Assembly: GCF_024298965.1 (NCBI RefSeq)
Contig: NZ_CP085193.1
Coordinates: 11,036,001-11,100,000 of the forward strand
Direction of reading: 5' to 3'
Source of the DNA: Streptomyces rapamycinicus NRRL 5491
GTDB taxonomy: Bacteria > Actinomycetota > Actinomycetes > Streptomycetales > Streptomycetaceae
Length of the DNA: 64,000 nt
Made by a program: the position numbers and the translations under genes
Part shown: in pieces, positions 49,492 to 57,560 of the stretch
Position numbering within the stretch: the first letter of the stretch is position 1
Layout of the letters: each line of letters begins with the position of its first letter
The notes under the pieces: model-generated
Database searches by the model: none
The model's input: the letters and a program-made list of their open reading frames with translations, nothing else
What the model was told of the DNA's origin: nothing

Positions 49492-49992
49492 ATGAGCGTC
49501 TCAGCCATCCAGATCGGGCTCCACCCCGATTCCATCGACTACGAGGCGCCGGAGTTCACCGCCTTCGCCGGTCTGACGCGGGAGAGGTTGCGCGCAGCCA
49601 ACGACGACAACCTCGCCCTGCTGCGCGACGCCGGATACGAGGCGGACGGATGTCAGATCGACTTCGGGGAGACCGCCCTCGACACCATCCGCGCCATGCT
49701 CGGCCGCAAGCGCTACGACGCGGTCCTCATCGGCGCCGGGGTACGGCTCACCGCGGGCAACACGCTGCTCTTCGAATCCATCGTCAACCTCGTCCACACC
49801 GCACTGCCCCACGCGCGGTTCATCTTCAACCACTCAGCCGCGGCCACCCCCGACGACATCCGCCGCCACTACCCCGACCCGGCCTCCACCGTTGCCCTCG
49901 ACATCCCCCGTGACCTCGAGGAGGCCGCGGTGAAGAACCCCGGCAACGCCGCCCGCCCCGAAGCAGCCCACGGCCCGAGGGAGACGCGGTGA
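49492..49992 (+). CDS. Unknown 166-residue protein coupled to a flavin monooxygenase
   Basis: It starts MSVSAIQIGLHPDSIDY at ATG 49492, with GGAAGG 11 bases upstream. The middle reads as alternating strands and helices (RYDAVLIGAGVRLTAGN, then ARFIFNHSAAATPDDI), a small alpha/beta fold. There is no signal peptide, membrane segment or cofactor motif that I recognise. Its stop overlaps the GTG of the monooxygenase (GTGA), so the two proteins are made together and may act together. It may be an accessory or ligand-binding partner; no function is assigned. Confidence 0.82.
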   Translation: MSVSAIQIGLHPDSIDYEAPEFTAFAGLTRERLRAANDDNLALLRDAGYEADGCQIDFGETALDTIRAMLGRKRYDAVLIGAGVRLTAGNTLLFESIVNLVHTALPHARFIFNHSAAATPDDIRRHYPDPASTVALDIPRDLEEAAVKNPGNAARPEAAHGPRETR

Positions 49993-51503
49993 CCGCCGCC
50001 CCGTCCCGGCCCCACGAGGAGGCGAACCCCGACCTCCACCCCACGGATGTGCTCGTCGTCGGCGGCGGACCGACCGGAATGACCCTGGCCGGGGATCTGG
50101 CCCGGGCCGGACGCGCGGTCACCGTGCTGGAGCGCCGACCGGAGATCCATCCGTCCAGCCGTGCCTTCGTCACCATGCCCCGCACCCTGGAAGTCCTCGA
50201 CAGCCGCGGTCTGGCCGACGGCCTCCTGGCCGAGGCGAACACCACCGAAGCCGTCCACCTGTTCGCGGGCGCCACGCTCGACCTGACACATCTGCCCTCC
50301 CGCCACCGATACGGGATGATCACCCCGCAGACCAATGTGGACCAGGCGCTCGAACGCTACGCCCGCGACCAGGGCGCCCAGGTGCTGCGCGGCACCGAGG
50401 TCACCGGCCTCGTACAGGACGCCGACGCGGTCACCGTCACCGCCCGCCCCAACGCCGGCGGACCCGCCTCCACGTGGCGAGCCCGGTACGTCGTGGGGGC
50501 GGACGGGGCGCACAGCACCGTCCGCGACCTCCTCGGCGCCGACTTCCCCGGTAAGACGGTCCTGACCTCCGTGGTGCTGGCCGACGTCCGCCTCACCGAC
50601 GGCCCGGCCGGAAACGGGCTCACCCTGGGCAACGCCCCCGGGGTCTTCGGCTTCCTCGTGCCGTACGGGCAGGCGCGCCCCGGCTGGTACCGGTCGATGA
50701 CCTGGGACCGTCGCCACCAACTGCCCGACCGGGCCCCCGTGGAGGAGACGGAGGTCACCCGGGTACTGGCCGAGGCCATGGGGCGCGACGTCGGGGTCCG
50801 TGAGATCGGCTGGCACTCCCGGTTCCACTGCGAGGAACGCCAGGTCAGCTCCTACCGGCACGGCCGGGTCTTCCTCGCCGGGGACGCCGCCCACGTGCAC
50901 TCCCCGATGGGTGGCCAGGGCATGAACACCGGTATCCAGGACGCGGCCAACCTGGCCTGGAAACTCGACCTTGCCCTCGGCGGCGCCGACCCGGCCATCC
51001 TGGACACCTACCACCGGGAGCGCCACCCCGTCGGCCGCCGTGTCCTGCTCCAGAGCGGTGCCATGATGCGCGCCGTCACCCTCGGGCCGCGCCCGGCGCG
51101 GTGGCTGCGCGACCACCTGGCCCCGGCCCTGCTGGGCGTCGGCCGGGTGCGCGACACCATCGCCGGAAGCTTCACCGGCGTCACCCTGTGCTATCCGCGC
51201 GGACGGCGCCGGCACGCGCTCGTGGGCACCCGCGCCACGGAAGTCCCCCTCGCCGAGGGCCGGTTGACCGAAGTGCAGCGGACCGGTGGCTTTCTGCTGA
51301 TCCGTGAGAGGGGCGCGTCGCGCGTCGACACCACGGTGGCCCAGGCCGAGCGCGCCGACTCCGGCCCCGCCCTGCTGGTCCGCCCCGACGGCTATATCGC
51401 CTGGGCGGGACCCGGTGTCCGTACGGACGGCCCCGACGGCTGGCACACCACATGGCGGGCCTGGACCGGCCCGGCCGCCGAAGGGGTGCGCGCCGGGGGC
51501 TGA
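49989..51503 (+). CDS. FAD-dependent aromatic monooxygenase (class A, PheA/TfdB type)
   Basis: The 504-residue protein has the FAD loop VVGGGPTGMTLAGDLARAG, the DG motif GADGAHSTVR and the GD motif GRVFLAGDAAHVHSPMGGQG. These are the marks of class A hydroxylases acting on phenols and polyketide aromatics with NAD(P)H. The C-terminal thioredoxin-like part (VRPDGYIAWAG) is present, as in phenol hydroxylases and PgaE-type enzymes. It is translationally coupled to the preceding unknown gene and probably under the divergent LysR. The substrate is unknown; it is far from the PKS genes. Confidence 0.92.
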   Translation: MTAAPSRPHEEANPDLHPTDVLVVGGGPTGMTLAGDLARAGRAVTVLERRPEIHPSSRAFVTMPRTLEVLDSRGLADGLLAEANTTEAVHLFAGATLDLTHLPSRHRYGMITPQTNVDQALERYARDQGAQVLRGTEVTGLVQDADAVTVTARPNAGGPASTWRARYVVGADGAHSTVRDLLGADFPGKTVLTSVVLADVRLTDGPAGNGLTLGNAPGVFGFLVPYGQARPGWYRSMTWDRRHQLPDRAPVEETEVTRVLAEAMGRDVGVREIGWHSRFHCEERQVSSYRHGRVFLAGDAAHVHSPMGGQGMNTGIQDAANLAWKLDLALGGADPAILDTYHRERHPVGRRVLLQSGAMMRAVTLGPRPARWLRDHLAPALLGVGRVRDTIAGSFTGVTLCYPRGRRRHALVGTRATEVPLAEGRLTEVQRTGGFLLIRERGASRVDTTVAQAERADSGPALLVRPDGYIAWAGPGVRTDGPDGWHTTWRAWTGPAAEGVRAGG

Positions 51504-51535
51504 ACAGGGAGATACCGGGGGCTGAACAGGGAGAT
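51493..51535. repeat. 21-base direct repeat containing the monooxygenase stop codon
   Basis: Two exact copies (51493-51513 and 51515-51535) of a unit beginning CCGGGGGCTGAACAGG are separated by one base. The first copy supplies the last codons and TGA stop of the monooxygenase. It looks like a recent local duplication. Confidence 0.8.
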
Positions 51536-51543
51536 GGGGGGAT

Positions 51544-51568
51544 GGCGCCGGGCGGGTGGCCCGGCGCC
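51544..51568. terminator. Bidirectional terminator hairpin
   Basis: GGCGCCGGGC and GCCCGGCGCC form a perfect 10-base-pair stem with a five-base loop, between the convergent monooxygenase and DUF6010 genes. Confidence 0.8.
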
Positions 51569-51575
51569 GATGCCC

Positions 51576-52034
51576 TCATCCATTCCCCGCCGCCTGCCCG
51601 GCGGACTGGGAGCCGGACAGGGCGGTGGCGGCCGGTCCCTCCGGCCGTTCCTTGCGGAAGAACCGGAGCAGCGACGGGCCGCCCCGGAAACACCACAGCG
51701 CGATGACCGGATCGCAGATCGCACAGCCCAGCGACGAGCCATGGGCGAAGGGAACGATGGGGTTGCCCTTGATGTGGTGCACGATGTCCCACGCGGTGTG
51801 CAGCAGCCAGCCGATGCCGATGAAGGTCCACGACTCCAGGCCACGGTAGGCCACATAGGTGGCGACCACGGTGAAGGCGAACTCCCAGCCGTCCAGGCCG
51901 CCGCCGCTGAGGTAGGCGGCACCCGCTCCGCCGACCATGATCGCGTTGAAGCGCCGTCGGTGGGGTTCACGGATCAGGGACATCAGGAGCGCGTAGAGGA
52001 GTCCGATGAAGACCGGGGCGATGTATTGGATCAC
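51576..52034 (-). CDS. DUF6010-family membrane protein
   Basis: The 152-residue protein has four hydrophobic segments: IAPVFIGLLYALLMSLI, NAIMVGGAGAAYLSGGG, EFAFTVVATYVAYRGL and FIGIGWLLHTAWDIVHH. A run of His residues (HTAWDIVHHIKG) and a Cys pair (GCAICDPVIA) are conserved-looking and could bind metal. Family assignment is from recall of this conserved pattern; the function is unknown. The GTG start at 52034 has only a weak ribosome binding site. It lies 80 bases after the GH127 gene on the same strand. Confidence 0.75.
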   Translation of the reverse strand: MIQYIAPVFIGLLYALLMSLIREPHRRRFNAIMVGGAGAAYLSGGGLDGWEFAFTVVATYVAYRGLESWTFIGIGWLLHTAWDIVHHIKGNPIVPFAHGSSLGCAICDPVIALWCFRGGPSLLRFFRKERPEGPAATALSGSQSAGQAAGNG

Positions 52035-52114
52035 GGTTCATCACGCTAGATCCGCTCCCGGCCGCCCCACAGGGCTATTCCCGACACGTTCCAACGGATA
52101 ATCGCCGGGGCGGA

Positions 52115-54514
52115 TCACACCAGCCGCCACAGATGGTCATCGGTTCCGTTGTCGTCGTACTGCACCACCTGGGCGCTGTTGGCGGTGGACATCCCGTCGA
52201 CCCCCAGCACCTTCTGGCTGTTCTTGTTGAGGACGCGGAACCAGCCGTCGCCGTTGTCCACCTTCCGCCAGAGGTGATCGGCCGTGCCGTTGTCCTCGTA
52301 CTGGACGACGATGGCGCTGTTGGCGGTGGACATCCGGTCCACGCCCAGGACCTTGCCGCTGTGGCCGTTGCGGACCAGGAACCAGCCGTCGCCCCGGTCG
52401 ATCCACTGCCAGGCGTGGTCGCCCGTCGGTGTGTTGTCGAACTGCACCACACGGGCGCTGTTGGCCGTGGACATCCCGTCGACCGCCAGCACCTTGCCGC
52501 TGTGCTTGTTGAGCAGTCGGCGGAAGGGCGGCTCCGGGGTCCACGCCCGGCCGTCCGGCGAGGCCGTCGGAAAGCAGGTGACGCGCAGCCGGGCGGCGCC
52601 CATGGGAATGAGGGTGACCGTCTCCGCCGGTGCGTCGGTACGGGCCGGGCTCTGCTGCAGCGGGGTGACCACCCGCTCGTCGTCCGAGACCCACTCGGGG
52701 ATGCGGCGCGCCCGGGCGGCCATGCGGACCGGGGTGGTCTCGTGGGTGAAGGGGTTGGCGGCGAGCGGACCGTCGTCGCGGGTGAGGACGGGGAGGGCTC
52801 CGGGGGCGAGGCCGTAGTTCCACGGCGTGGTGGCGTGCACCTCGTACTCGGGGAAGGTGTCGGTTCCGGCGTAGCGCACGAAGTCCTCGCCGATGCGCAG
52901 GGAGTACGTCAGCGGGCCGTGGTCGACGCTGACCGCGCCGTGCTGCGCTGACCAGGTCCGCAGGGTGGTGCGCTGCGGCAGCCGGATCGTCACCACATCG
53001 CCGTCCGTCCAGCTCCGGTCGACCTTGACGAAGGCCGGACCGCCGCGCGCGGCCACCGCCCGGCCGTTGACCTCGATACGGGGCTCCTCACACCAGCCTG
53101 GGACACGCAGATGAAGCGGGAAGGCCACCTTCTCGGGGGTGGACAGCGTGAGTGTGATGATCTCGTCGAACGGATAGTCGGTGTCCTCGGTGACGGTGAC
53201 CGTCGTGCCACCGGCCACCTTCGCGGTCACCTGGCAGGCGGCGTACAGGGAGGCGGCGAGCCCCTTGTCGGGAGTGGCCAGCCACAGCTCCTCCGTGAAA
53301 TACGGCCAGCCCATGCCGTAGTTGTGCGGACAGCAGCGGTACTGGTCGACGCCCGGCTGGTAGGACTGCATCGCGAAGCCGTTCTGGAACTGCCCCTGGG
53401 ACTTCACCGCGTTGTTCAGATCGATGCTGTTGGCGCTGGTGATGTAGTGGGTGCCGGTGCCCTGGGGGTCGAGCGCGGCGGGCAGCATGTTGAACGCCAG
53501 GTCCTCGCAGCGGTCCGCCCACACCGGGTCGCCGGTGATCCGGGTCAGCAGCTCATGGCTGGCCATGAACTCGACGACGCCGCAGGTCTCGAAGCCCTGC
53601 CGGGGATCGGCGAAACCCGGGCGGTAGTTCTCGTCCCCGGCGAAGCCACCGCCCGGGAACTGGCCGTACGCGCCCAGCACCGACGCATAGGCGCGGTAGG
53701 TCGCCTGTCTGAGCTCGGCGGAGCCGGTCAGCTGGGCGTACTGGGCGGGCTCGCGGAAGCCCTGGGCGATATTGACGTTGTGCGGGGTCGGGATGTTGTC
53801 GACCCAGTCGGCGCCGTACGTGTGCGTCTTCTGGACGAGGTCGAGGAGGAAGGCCTCGCCGGTGCGGCGGTGGAGCCACATCGCGGTGTCGATTCCATCG
53901 CCCCAGCGGTAGGAGACCCAGCTGGAGTCGAAGGCGCCCGGGCCCTGCGCGTTCATGAACCGCAGGAAGCGGGTGAGGAAGGGGACGATGCGCTCGTCGC
54001 CGGTGAACTCCTCATGGGTGCGCAGGGCCATGAGGAGGGGGAGGAACGGCCAGAAGTCGGGGCCGCCGTTCAGCTTTGTCCGCAGGGAGCGCGGTCCGAA
54101 GAAGCCGTCGCTCTGCTGGGTGGCGAGGATGGCGTCGATCCACTTACGGGAGTTCGCGAGGGCCGCCCGGTCACGGGTGGCCACGGCCAGTGGGACGTAG
54201 CCGCGCAGCCAGTAGGGCACCTCCTCCCAGCCCTCCCGGTCCGGGTGGGTCCACCCGGTGGCGTTGACGTCGAGGAAGTGCGAGCGCTCCTCGTAGCGGC
54301 CGCAGAGGCCGTGGAGTTGGAGGCGCAGCTGCTCGGCCAGCCAGCCGCGCGGGGTGATGCTCCCGGACGGGAGCCGGTCGAAGGCGTCGGGCAGCGGGGC
54401 CCTTGGCCGCCTGGCCGGGGATGCCACGGCGTCCGTGGCCAGGTGTCCGGCGAGCGCGGGGGCGCCGAGGGCGAGGGCGCCGGTGCGGAGGAAGCGACGT
54501 CGATCGAGGGGCAT
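52115..54514 (-). CDS. Secreted GH127-type beta-L-arabinofuranosidase with ricin-type lectin tail
   Basis: The 799-residue protein has a Tat signal (RRRFLRTGALALG, then hydrophobic). The body is an (alpha/alpha)6 barrel of the DUF1680/GH127 type. The zinc and nucleophile set of this family is visible: FETCG (Glu 309, Cys 311) and YRCCPHN (Cys 394, Cys 395). The last 135 residues hold three trefoil-like lectin repeats, each with KVLxVDxMSTANSAxVVQ, which probably bind polysaccharide. ATG 54514 follows AGGAG by eight bases. Likely role: removal of terminal beta-L-arabinofuranose from plant cell-wall glycans outside the cell. GH146 or a related family is the alternative. Confidence 0.88.
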   Translation of the reverse strand: MPLDRRRFLRTGALALGAPALAGHLATDAVASPARRPRAPLPDAFDRLPSGSITPRGWLAEQLRLQLHGLCGRYEERSHFLDVNATGWTHPDREGWEEVPYWLRGYVPLAVATRDRAALANSRKWIDAILATQQSDGFFGPRSLRTKLNGGPDFWPFLPLLMALRTHEEFTGDERIVPFLTRFLRFMNAQGPGAFDSSWVSYRWGDGIDTAMWLHRRTGEAFLLDLVQKTHTYGADWVDNIPTPHNVNIAQGFREPAQYAQLTGSAELRQATYRAYASVLGAYGQFPGGGFAGDENYRPGFADPRQGFETCGVVEFMASHELLTRITGDPVWADRCEDLAFNMLPAALDPQGTGTHYITSANSIDLNNAVKSQGQFQNGFAMQSYQPGVDQYRCCPHNYGMGWPYFTEELWLATPDKGLAASLYAACQVTAKVAGGTTVTVTEDTDYPFDEIITLTLSTPEKVAFPLHLRVPGWCEEPRIEVNGRAVAARGGPAFVKVDRSWTDGDVVTIRLPQRTTLRTWSAQHGAVSVDHGPLTYSLRIGEDFVRYAGTDTFPEYEVHATTPWNYGLAPGALPVLTRDDGPLAANPFTHETTPVRMAARARRIPEWVSDDERVVTPLQQSPARTDAPAETVTLIPMGAARLRVTCFPTASPDGRAWTPEPPFRRLLNKHSGKVLAVDGMSTANSARVVQFDNTPTGDHAWQWIDRGDGWFLVRNGHSGKVLGVDRMSTANSAIVVQYEDNGTADHLWRKVDNGDGWFRVLNKNSQKVLGVDGMSTANSAQVVQYDDNGTDDHLWRLV

Positions 54515-54639
54515 CGTGCGGCTCCTGTCGGTGGGGTGCCGAGGAAGACGGGTGGCGCCTGACATCGTTGTCGCGCATCACAGCACGCCACCGGCGCGCT
54601 GTCCATAAGTTCGACGGGCCGCCCTGCCCGGTGGGCTCT

Positions 54640-55389
54640 ATGCTGAGCGCGATGTCCGCACCTCAGGGCCAGGGCCCCAGCTTCCGTGAACTCGTCGTCC
54701 AGGCGCTGTCCTCCGTCGAGCGCGGCTACGATCTGCTGTCCCCGAAGTTCGACCACACCGCGTACCGGACGTCGGCCTCGGTGCTGGACTCCGTGGCCGG
54801 CGCCCTGCGCCCGCTCGGGCCCTTCGGCAGTGGCCTCGACGTGTGCTGCGGAACCGGCGCGGGCATGGGCGTGTTGCGCCAGGTCTGCCGGGAGCGGATC
54901 ACCGGCGTCGACTTCAGCGCGGGCATGCTGGCCGTGGGCCGGGCCCGTGCGCGGGCGGTGCCGGACGCCCCGCGCACGGACTGGGTACGCGCCGACGCGC
55001 GCGCCCTCCCGTTCGGTCCGGTCTTCGACCTGGCGGTGAGCTTCGGGGCGTTCGGCCACTTCCTGCCGCGCGAGCGGCCCGGGCTCTTCGCCCAGGTCCA
55101 CTCCGTACTCCGCCCGGGCGGCCGGTTCGCCTTCCCGATCGTGGCACCGGCCCGCCCGGGCTCCCGGCCCTACTGGTCGCTCCTGGCGTTCGACACCGCG
55201 ATGCGGGTGCGCAACGCGGTGTGGCGGCCGCCCTTTGTGATGTACTACCGGACCTTCCGGCTCGGGGATGTGTGGAAGGAGCTGATCGGGGCCGGGTTCG
55301 AGGTCGAACTGCGGGCACTTGAGGACCTCGGCCGCCGGGCGGACGGCAGCCCGCGTTGCCGCCTGGTGGTGGCCACCCGGCCGGTGTGA
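54640..55389 (+). CDS. Class I SAM-dependent methyltransferase
   Basis: The 249-residue protein has motif I GLDVCCGTGAGMGVL, the acidic strand end GVDFSAGML, and the post-motif region RADARALPFGPVFDLAVSFGAFGHF, typical of small-molecule methyltransferases of the UbiE/type 11 group. The substrate is unknown. ATG 54640 or ATG 54652 (preceded by GAG) is the start; GTG 54631 is also in frame. It is divergent from the GH127 gene and convergent with the decayed operon on the right. Confidence 0.85.
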   Translation: MLSAMSAPQGQGPSFRELVVQALSSVERGYDLLSPKFDHTAYRTSASVLDSVAGALRPLGPFGSGLDVCCGTGAGMGVLRQVCRERITGVDFSAGMLAVGRARARAVPDAPRTDWVRADARALPFGPVFDLAVSFGAFGHFLPRERPGLFAQVHSVLRPGGRFAFPIVAPARPGSRPYWSLLAFDTAMRVRNAVWRPPFVMYYRTFRLGDVWKELIGAGFEVELRALEDLGRRADGSPRCRLVVATRPV

Positions 55390-55495
55390 GCGGGCCGCAC
55401 GCCACGGAGCCGTCGCCGGGCACGACGTCCGGGCCCTGCGTGGCGCGTGGGAACGCCTCGGTGGCCAGGTGCTCCTCGACCGCGACGGCCCTCAT
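55390..55495 (-). pseudogene. 5' remnant of an amidohydrolase/decarboxylase gene
   Basis: The ATG at 55495 overlaps the SDR stop (ATGA), as in an operon. The first residues read MRAVAVEEHLATEAFPRAT, matching the opening of metal-dependent amidohydrolase-2 decarboxylases (VALEEHF type, whose Glu and His region holds the metal). After about 35 residues the similarity to a protein ends and the frame merely runs antisense through the methyltransferase gene. It is therefore a truncated gene start. The family call rests on a short stretch. Confidence 0.55.
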
Positions 55496-56238
55496 GCCCG
55501 CCGTCCGCCGTCGACCGACAGGGCGACCCCGGTGATGTAGGACGCGTCGTCCGAGCAGAGCCAGACGGCAGCGGCCGCGGCCTCCTGAGGGGTGGCCATC
55601 CGGCCGAGCGATGTGATCGCCTCCTGCATCGCGATCATGTCGGTACCGGCCGCCACCTGCTCGAACCCGGGGGTGCGGGTGGGGCCGGGGCAGGCGGCGT
55701 TGACCCGGATGCCATCCGGTGCGTAGTCGACCGCGGCGACCTTGGTGAGCCCGACGATGCCGTGTTTGGCGGCCACGTAGGCGGGGGCGGTCGGGATCGC
55801 GTACGGGCCACCGTTGGAGGCGACGTTGACGATCGCGCCGCCGCCTTCGAGCAGGGGCAGCTCGTACTTCATGCACAGGAAGGTGCCGGTCAGGTTGGTG
55901 TGGACCACGCGCTCGAACTCGTCCAGGGGCATTTGGTCGAGCTGCCGGTGGTGCGAGGCCAGACCGGCGTTGTTCACGGCGAAATCGAGTCCACCGTAGG
56001 CCGCGACCGTGCGCTCGACGGCCGCCCGCACGGAGTGTTCGTCGGCGATGTCGACGGGGACGGACAGCGCTGTTCCGCCGTCCTTCCTGATCATCTCGGT
56101 GGTCTCGGCGGCCGTGCTCTCGTCGATGTCGAGTACGGCGACCGCGGCGCCGGACCGGGCGAACTCCAGCGCCGCCGCGCGGCCGATCCCGCTGCCGGCG
56201 CCGGTGACCAGACCCACCTTCCCGGTCATGCCGCTCAT
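55492..56238 (-). CDS. Classical short-chain dehydrogenase/reductase
   Basis: The 248-residue protein has TGAGSGIG, an Asp-containing VLDIDES (NAD-type preference), NNAG, the Ser of VNVASNGG and catalytic YVAAK, then the PG motif NAACPGPTRTPG. All catalytic residues are present. The start overlaps the stop of the preceding reading frame (ATGA), and the stop overlaps the start of the amidohydrolase remnant, so this was the middle gene of a three-gene operon. The substrate is unknown. Confidence 0.92.
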   Translation of the reverse strand: MSGMTGKVGLVTGAGSGIGRAAALEFARSGAAVAVLDIDESTAAETTEMIRKDGGTALSVPVDIADEHSVRAAVERTVAAYGGLDFAVNNAGLASHHRQLDQMPLDEFERVVHTNLTGTFLCMKYELPLLEGGGAIVNVASNGGPYAIPTAPAYVAAKHGIVGLTKVAAVDYAPDGIRVNAACPGPTRTPGFEQVAAGTDMIAMQEAITSLGRMATPQEAAAAAVWLCSDDASYITGVALSVDGGRRA

Positions 56239-56554
56239 ACCAGCGGCTCGTGGTTCGCCCAGGCGACCTTGTACGGGTGCCGCGACTGCCAGTGCTCGAT
56301 GACCTCGTGCATACCGGGCGCGGTGAACGCCCCTTCGCCAGCGCCTCGGTGTCGGCCACGGCCACCTGCACGATCGCGGTCGCGATCAGTGCCGGAATGG
56401 CCTCCTTGCCGGGGATGGGAAGGTGGCGCCGGGTCACCACCGACCGTACGAGACCGGAGTCGAGCATGACCCATTCGATGTCCGTGAGGTATTGGTCGAG
56501 TTCGGTCTCGTGCGGCGGCTGATCGAAGGAGATGATCATCGTGTGGTAGATCAC
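56235..56554 (-). pseudogene. Frameshifted small alpha+beta barrel-like protein gene
   Basis: From GTG 56554 the frame encodes VIYHTMIISFDQPPHE up to about VADTEALAKG. It then loses sense, while the next frame carries on with GAFTAPGMHEVIEHWQ and RHPYKVAWANHEPLV. Adding one base in the C run at 56330-56333 (G run on the coding strand) would join both into one protein of about 106 residues. The joined protein would end in an ATGA overlap with the SDR. It resembles small Dabb-like or ring-cleavage accessory proteins; the function is unknown. A sequencing error would give the same picture. Confidence 0.7.
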
Positions 56555-56624
56555 GCCTCGATTCTTGGGGGCGCACGCCGCCGGTGTCCAAGCCCGGTTC
56601 GGAGTCCGGCGATAACCTGGAGGC

Positions 56625-57524
56625 ATGATCGAACTGGAGACCCGCGAGCTCGAGTACTTCCTGGCGGTCGCCGATGAACGGCACTTCGGCCGGGCCGCCG
56701 TACGGCTCTCGATCGCCCAGCCGGCCCTGTCGAAGGCGATCCGGCGGATCGAGACCCGGCTCGGCGTCCAGCTGTTCGTCCGGTCCAGCCGACACGTCGA
56801 GCTCACCCCGGCTGGGGAGGCGTTGCGGGAACACGGGCGGCATGCGCTCAACGCGGTCGGCGCCGCCGTCCGGAACGCCCGGCGCGCCGGGGACACCCAG
56901 GCCCATCTGCGGCTCGTGCTCAAGCCCGGTGGCGATGCCGGTCTGCTGTCCGGGATCCTGGCCGGGTACGCCCACCAGCCCGACGCGCGCCGGGTGGACA
57001 TCCTGTTCAGCGGCCCCGCCGACCGCTCCGACTTCCTGCGCGACGGCCGGGCCGACGTCGGCCTGCTCTACGCGCCGTTCGACGATCTCGACGGCCTGGC
57101 CCACGAAACGCTGCACACCGAGGACCGCGTGGTCATCGTCCCGTCGGGGCACCGGCTGGCCGGGCGCGCCGCGGTACACCTGTCCGATCTGGAGGGTGAG
57201 ACGCTGCCGCGCTGGAAAGGGGTCCCCGGAGGCGACGGCACCGGGCCCGAGGTCGCCGACGTGGTCCAGATGCTCCACATGATCACGGTGAGCCGGATGA
57301 TCGGGGTGCTGCCCCGTTCGCTGGTCGAGCCGGTCCCGGACGGCCTGGTCTGCGTCCCGGTGACCGACGCGCCGCCCAGCCGTCTCGTGTTCGCCTGGAA
57401 CGAGCAGGACCGCCGGTCGCTGGTCGCGTCCTTCGTGGCCGCCGCGCTCACCGCTCAGATCCGCTCCGATACTCCCCGGGGGTCACACACGACGGCAACC
57501 GATGCGGCCGTGGCGGCGACCTGA
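56625..57524 (+). CDS. LysR-family transcriptional regulator
   Basis: The 299-residue protein starts MIELETRELEYFLAVADERHF, with helix-turn-helix SIAQPALSKAIRRIETRLG, as in regulators of aromatic catabolism (CatM/BenM group). GGAGG sits only one base before the ATG, which is too close for normal use. A -10-like GATAAC lies eight bases before the start, so a leaderless message is possible. It faces the decaying small-protein/SDR operon, its likely former target. An imperfect dyad (TCCAAGCC/GGTTCGGA) lies between them. Confidence 0.92.
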   Translation: MIELETRELEYFLAVADERHFGRAAVRLSIAQPALSKAIRRIETRLGVQLFVRSSRHVELTPAGEALREHGRHALNAVGAAVRNARRAGDTQAHLRLVLKPGGDAGLLSGILAGYAHQPDARRVDILFSGPADRSDFLRDGRADVGLLYAPFDDLDGLAHETLHTEDRVVIVPSGHRLAGRAAVHLSDLEGETLPRWKGVPGGDGTGPEVADVVQMLHMITVSRMIGVLPRSLVEPVPDGLVCVPVTDAPPSRLVFAWNEQDRRSLVASFVAAALTAQIRSDTPRGSHTTATDAAVAAT

Positions 57525-57525
57525 T

Positions 57526-57542
57526 GCTGACAACCTGTCAGC
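57526..57542. terminator. Small hairpin between lysR and the metalloprotease gene
   Basis: GCTGACA-ACC-TGTCAGC is a perfect seven-base-pair inverted repeat starting one base after the lysR stop. It may end the lysR message or act as an operator for the protease gene, whose ribosome binding site lies just seven bases further on. Confidence 0.45.
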
Positions 57543-57560
57543 CACTCAAGGGAGTTCACA

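Noticed and set aside
49989..51503. FAD monooxygenase as a tailoring enzyme of the local PKS
   Set aside because: It lies over 12 kb from the PKS, behind several unrelated regulator-transporter units, and has its own LysR regulator; no link is visible.
54515..54639. Search for an AAGCGCTT-type operator at the GH127 promoter
   Set aside because: No such site or other good dyad was found there, so shared control with the GH43/pectate lyase pair is not supported by sequence.
56555..57278. Minus-strand extension of the frameshifted gene into the LysR gene
   Set aside because: The residues upstream of GTG 56554 are the complement of the well-supported LysR coding sequence.
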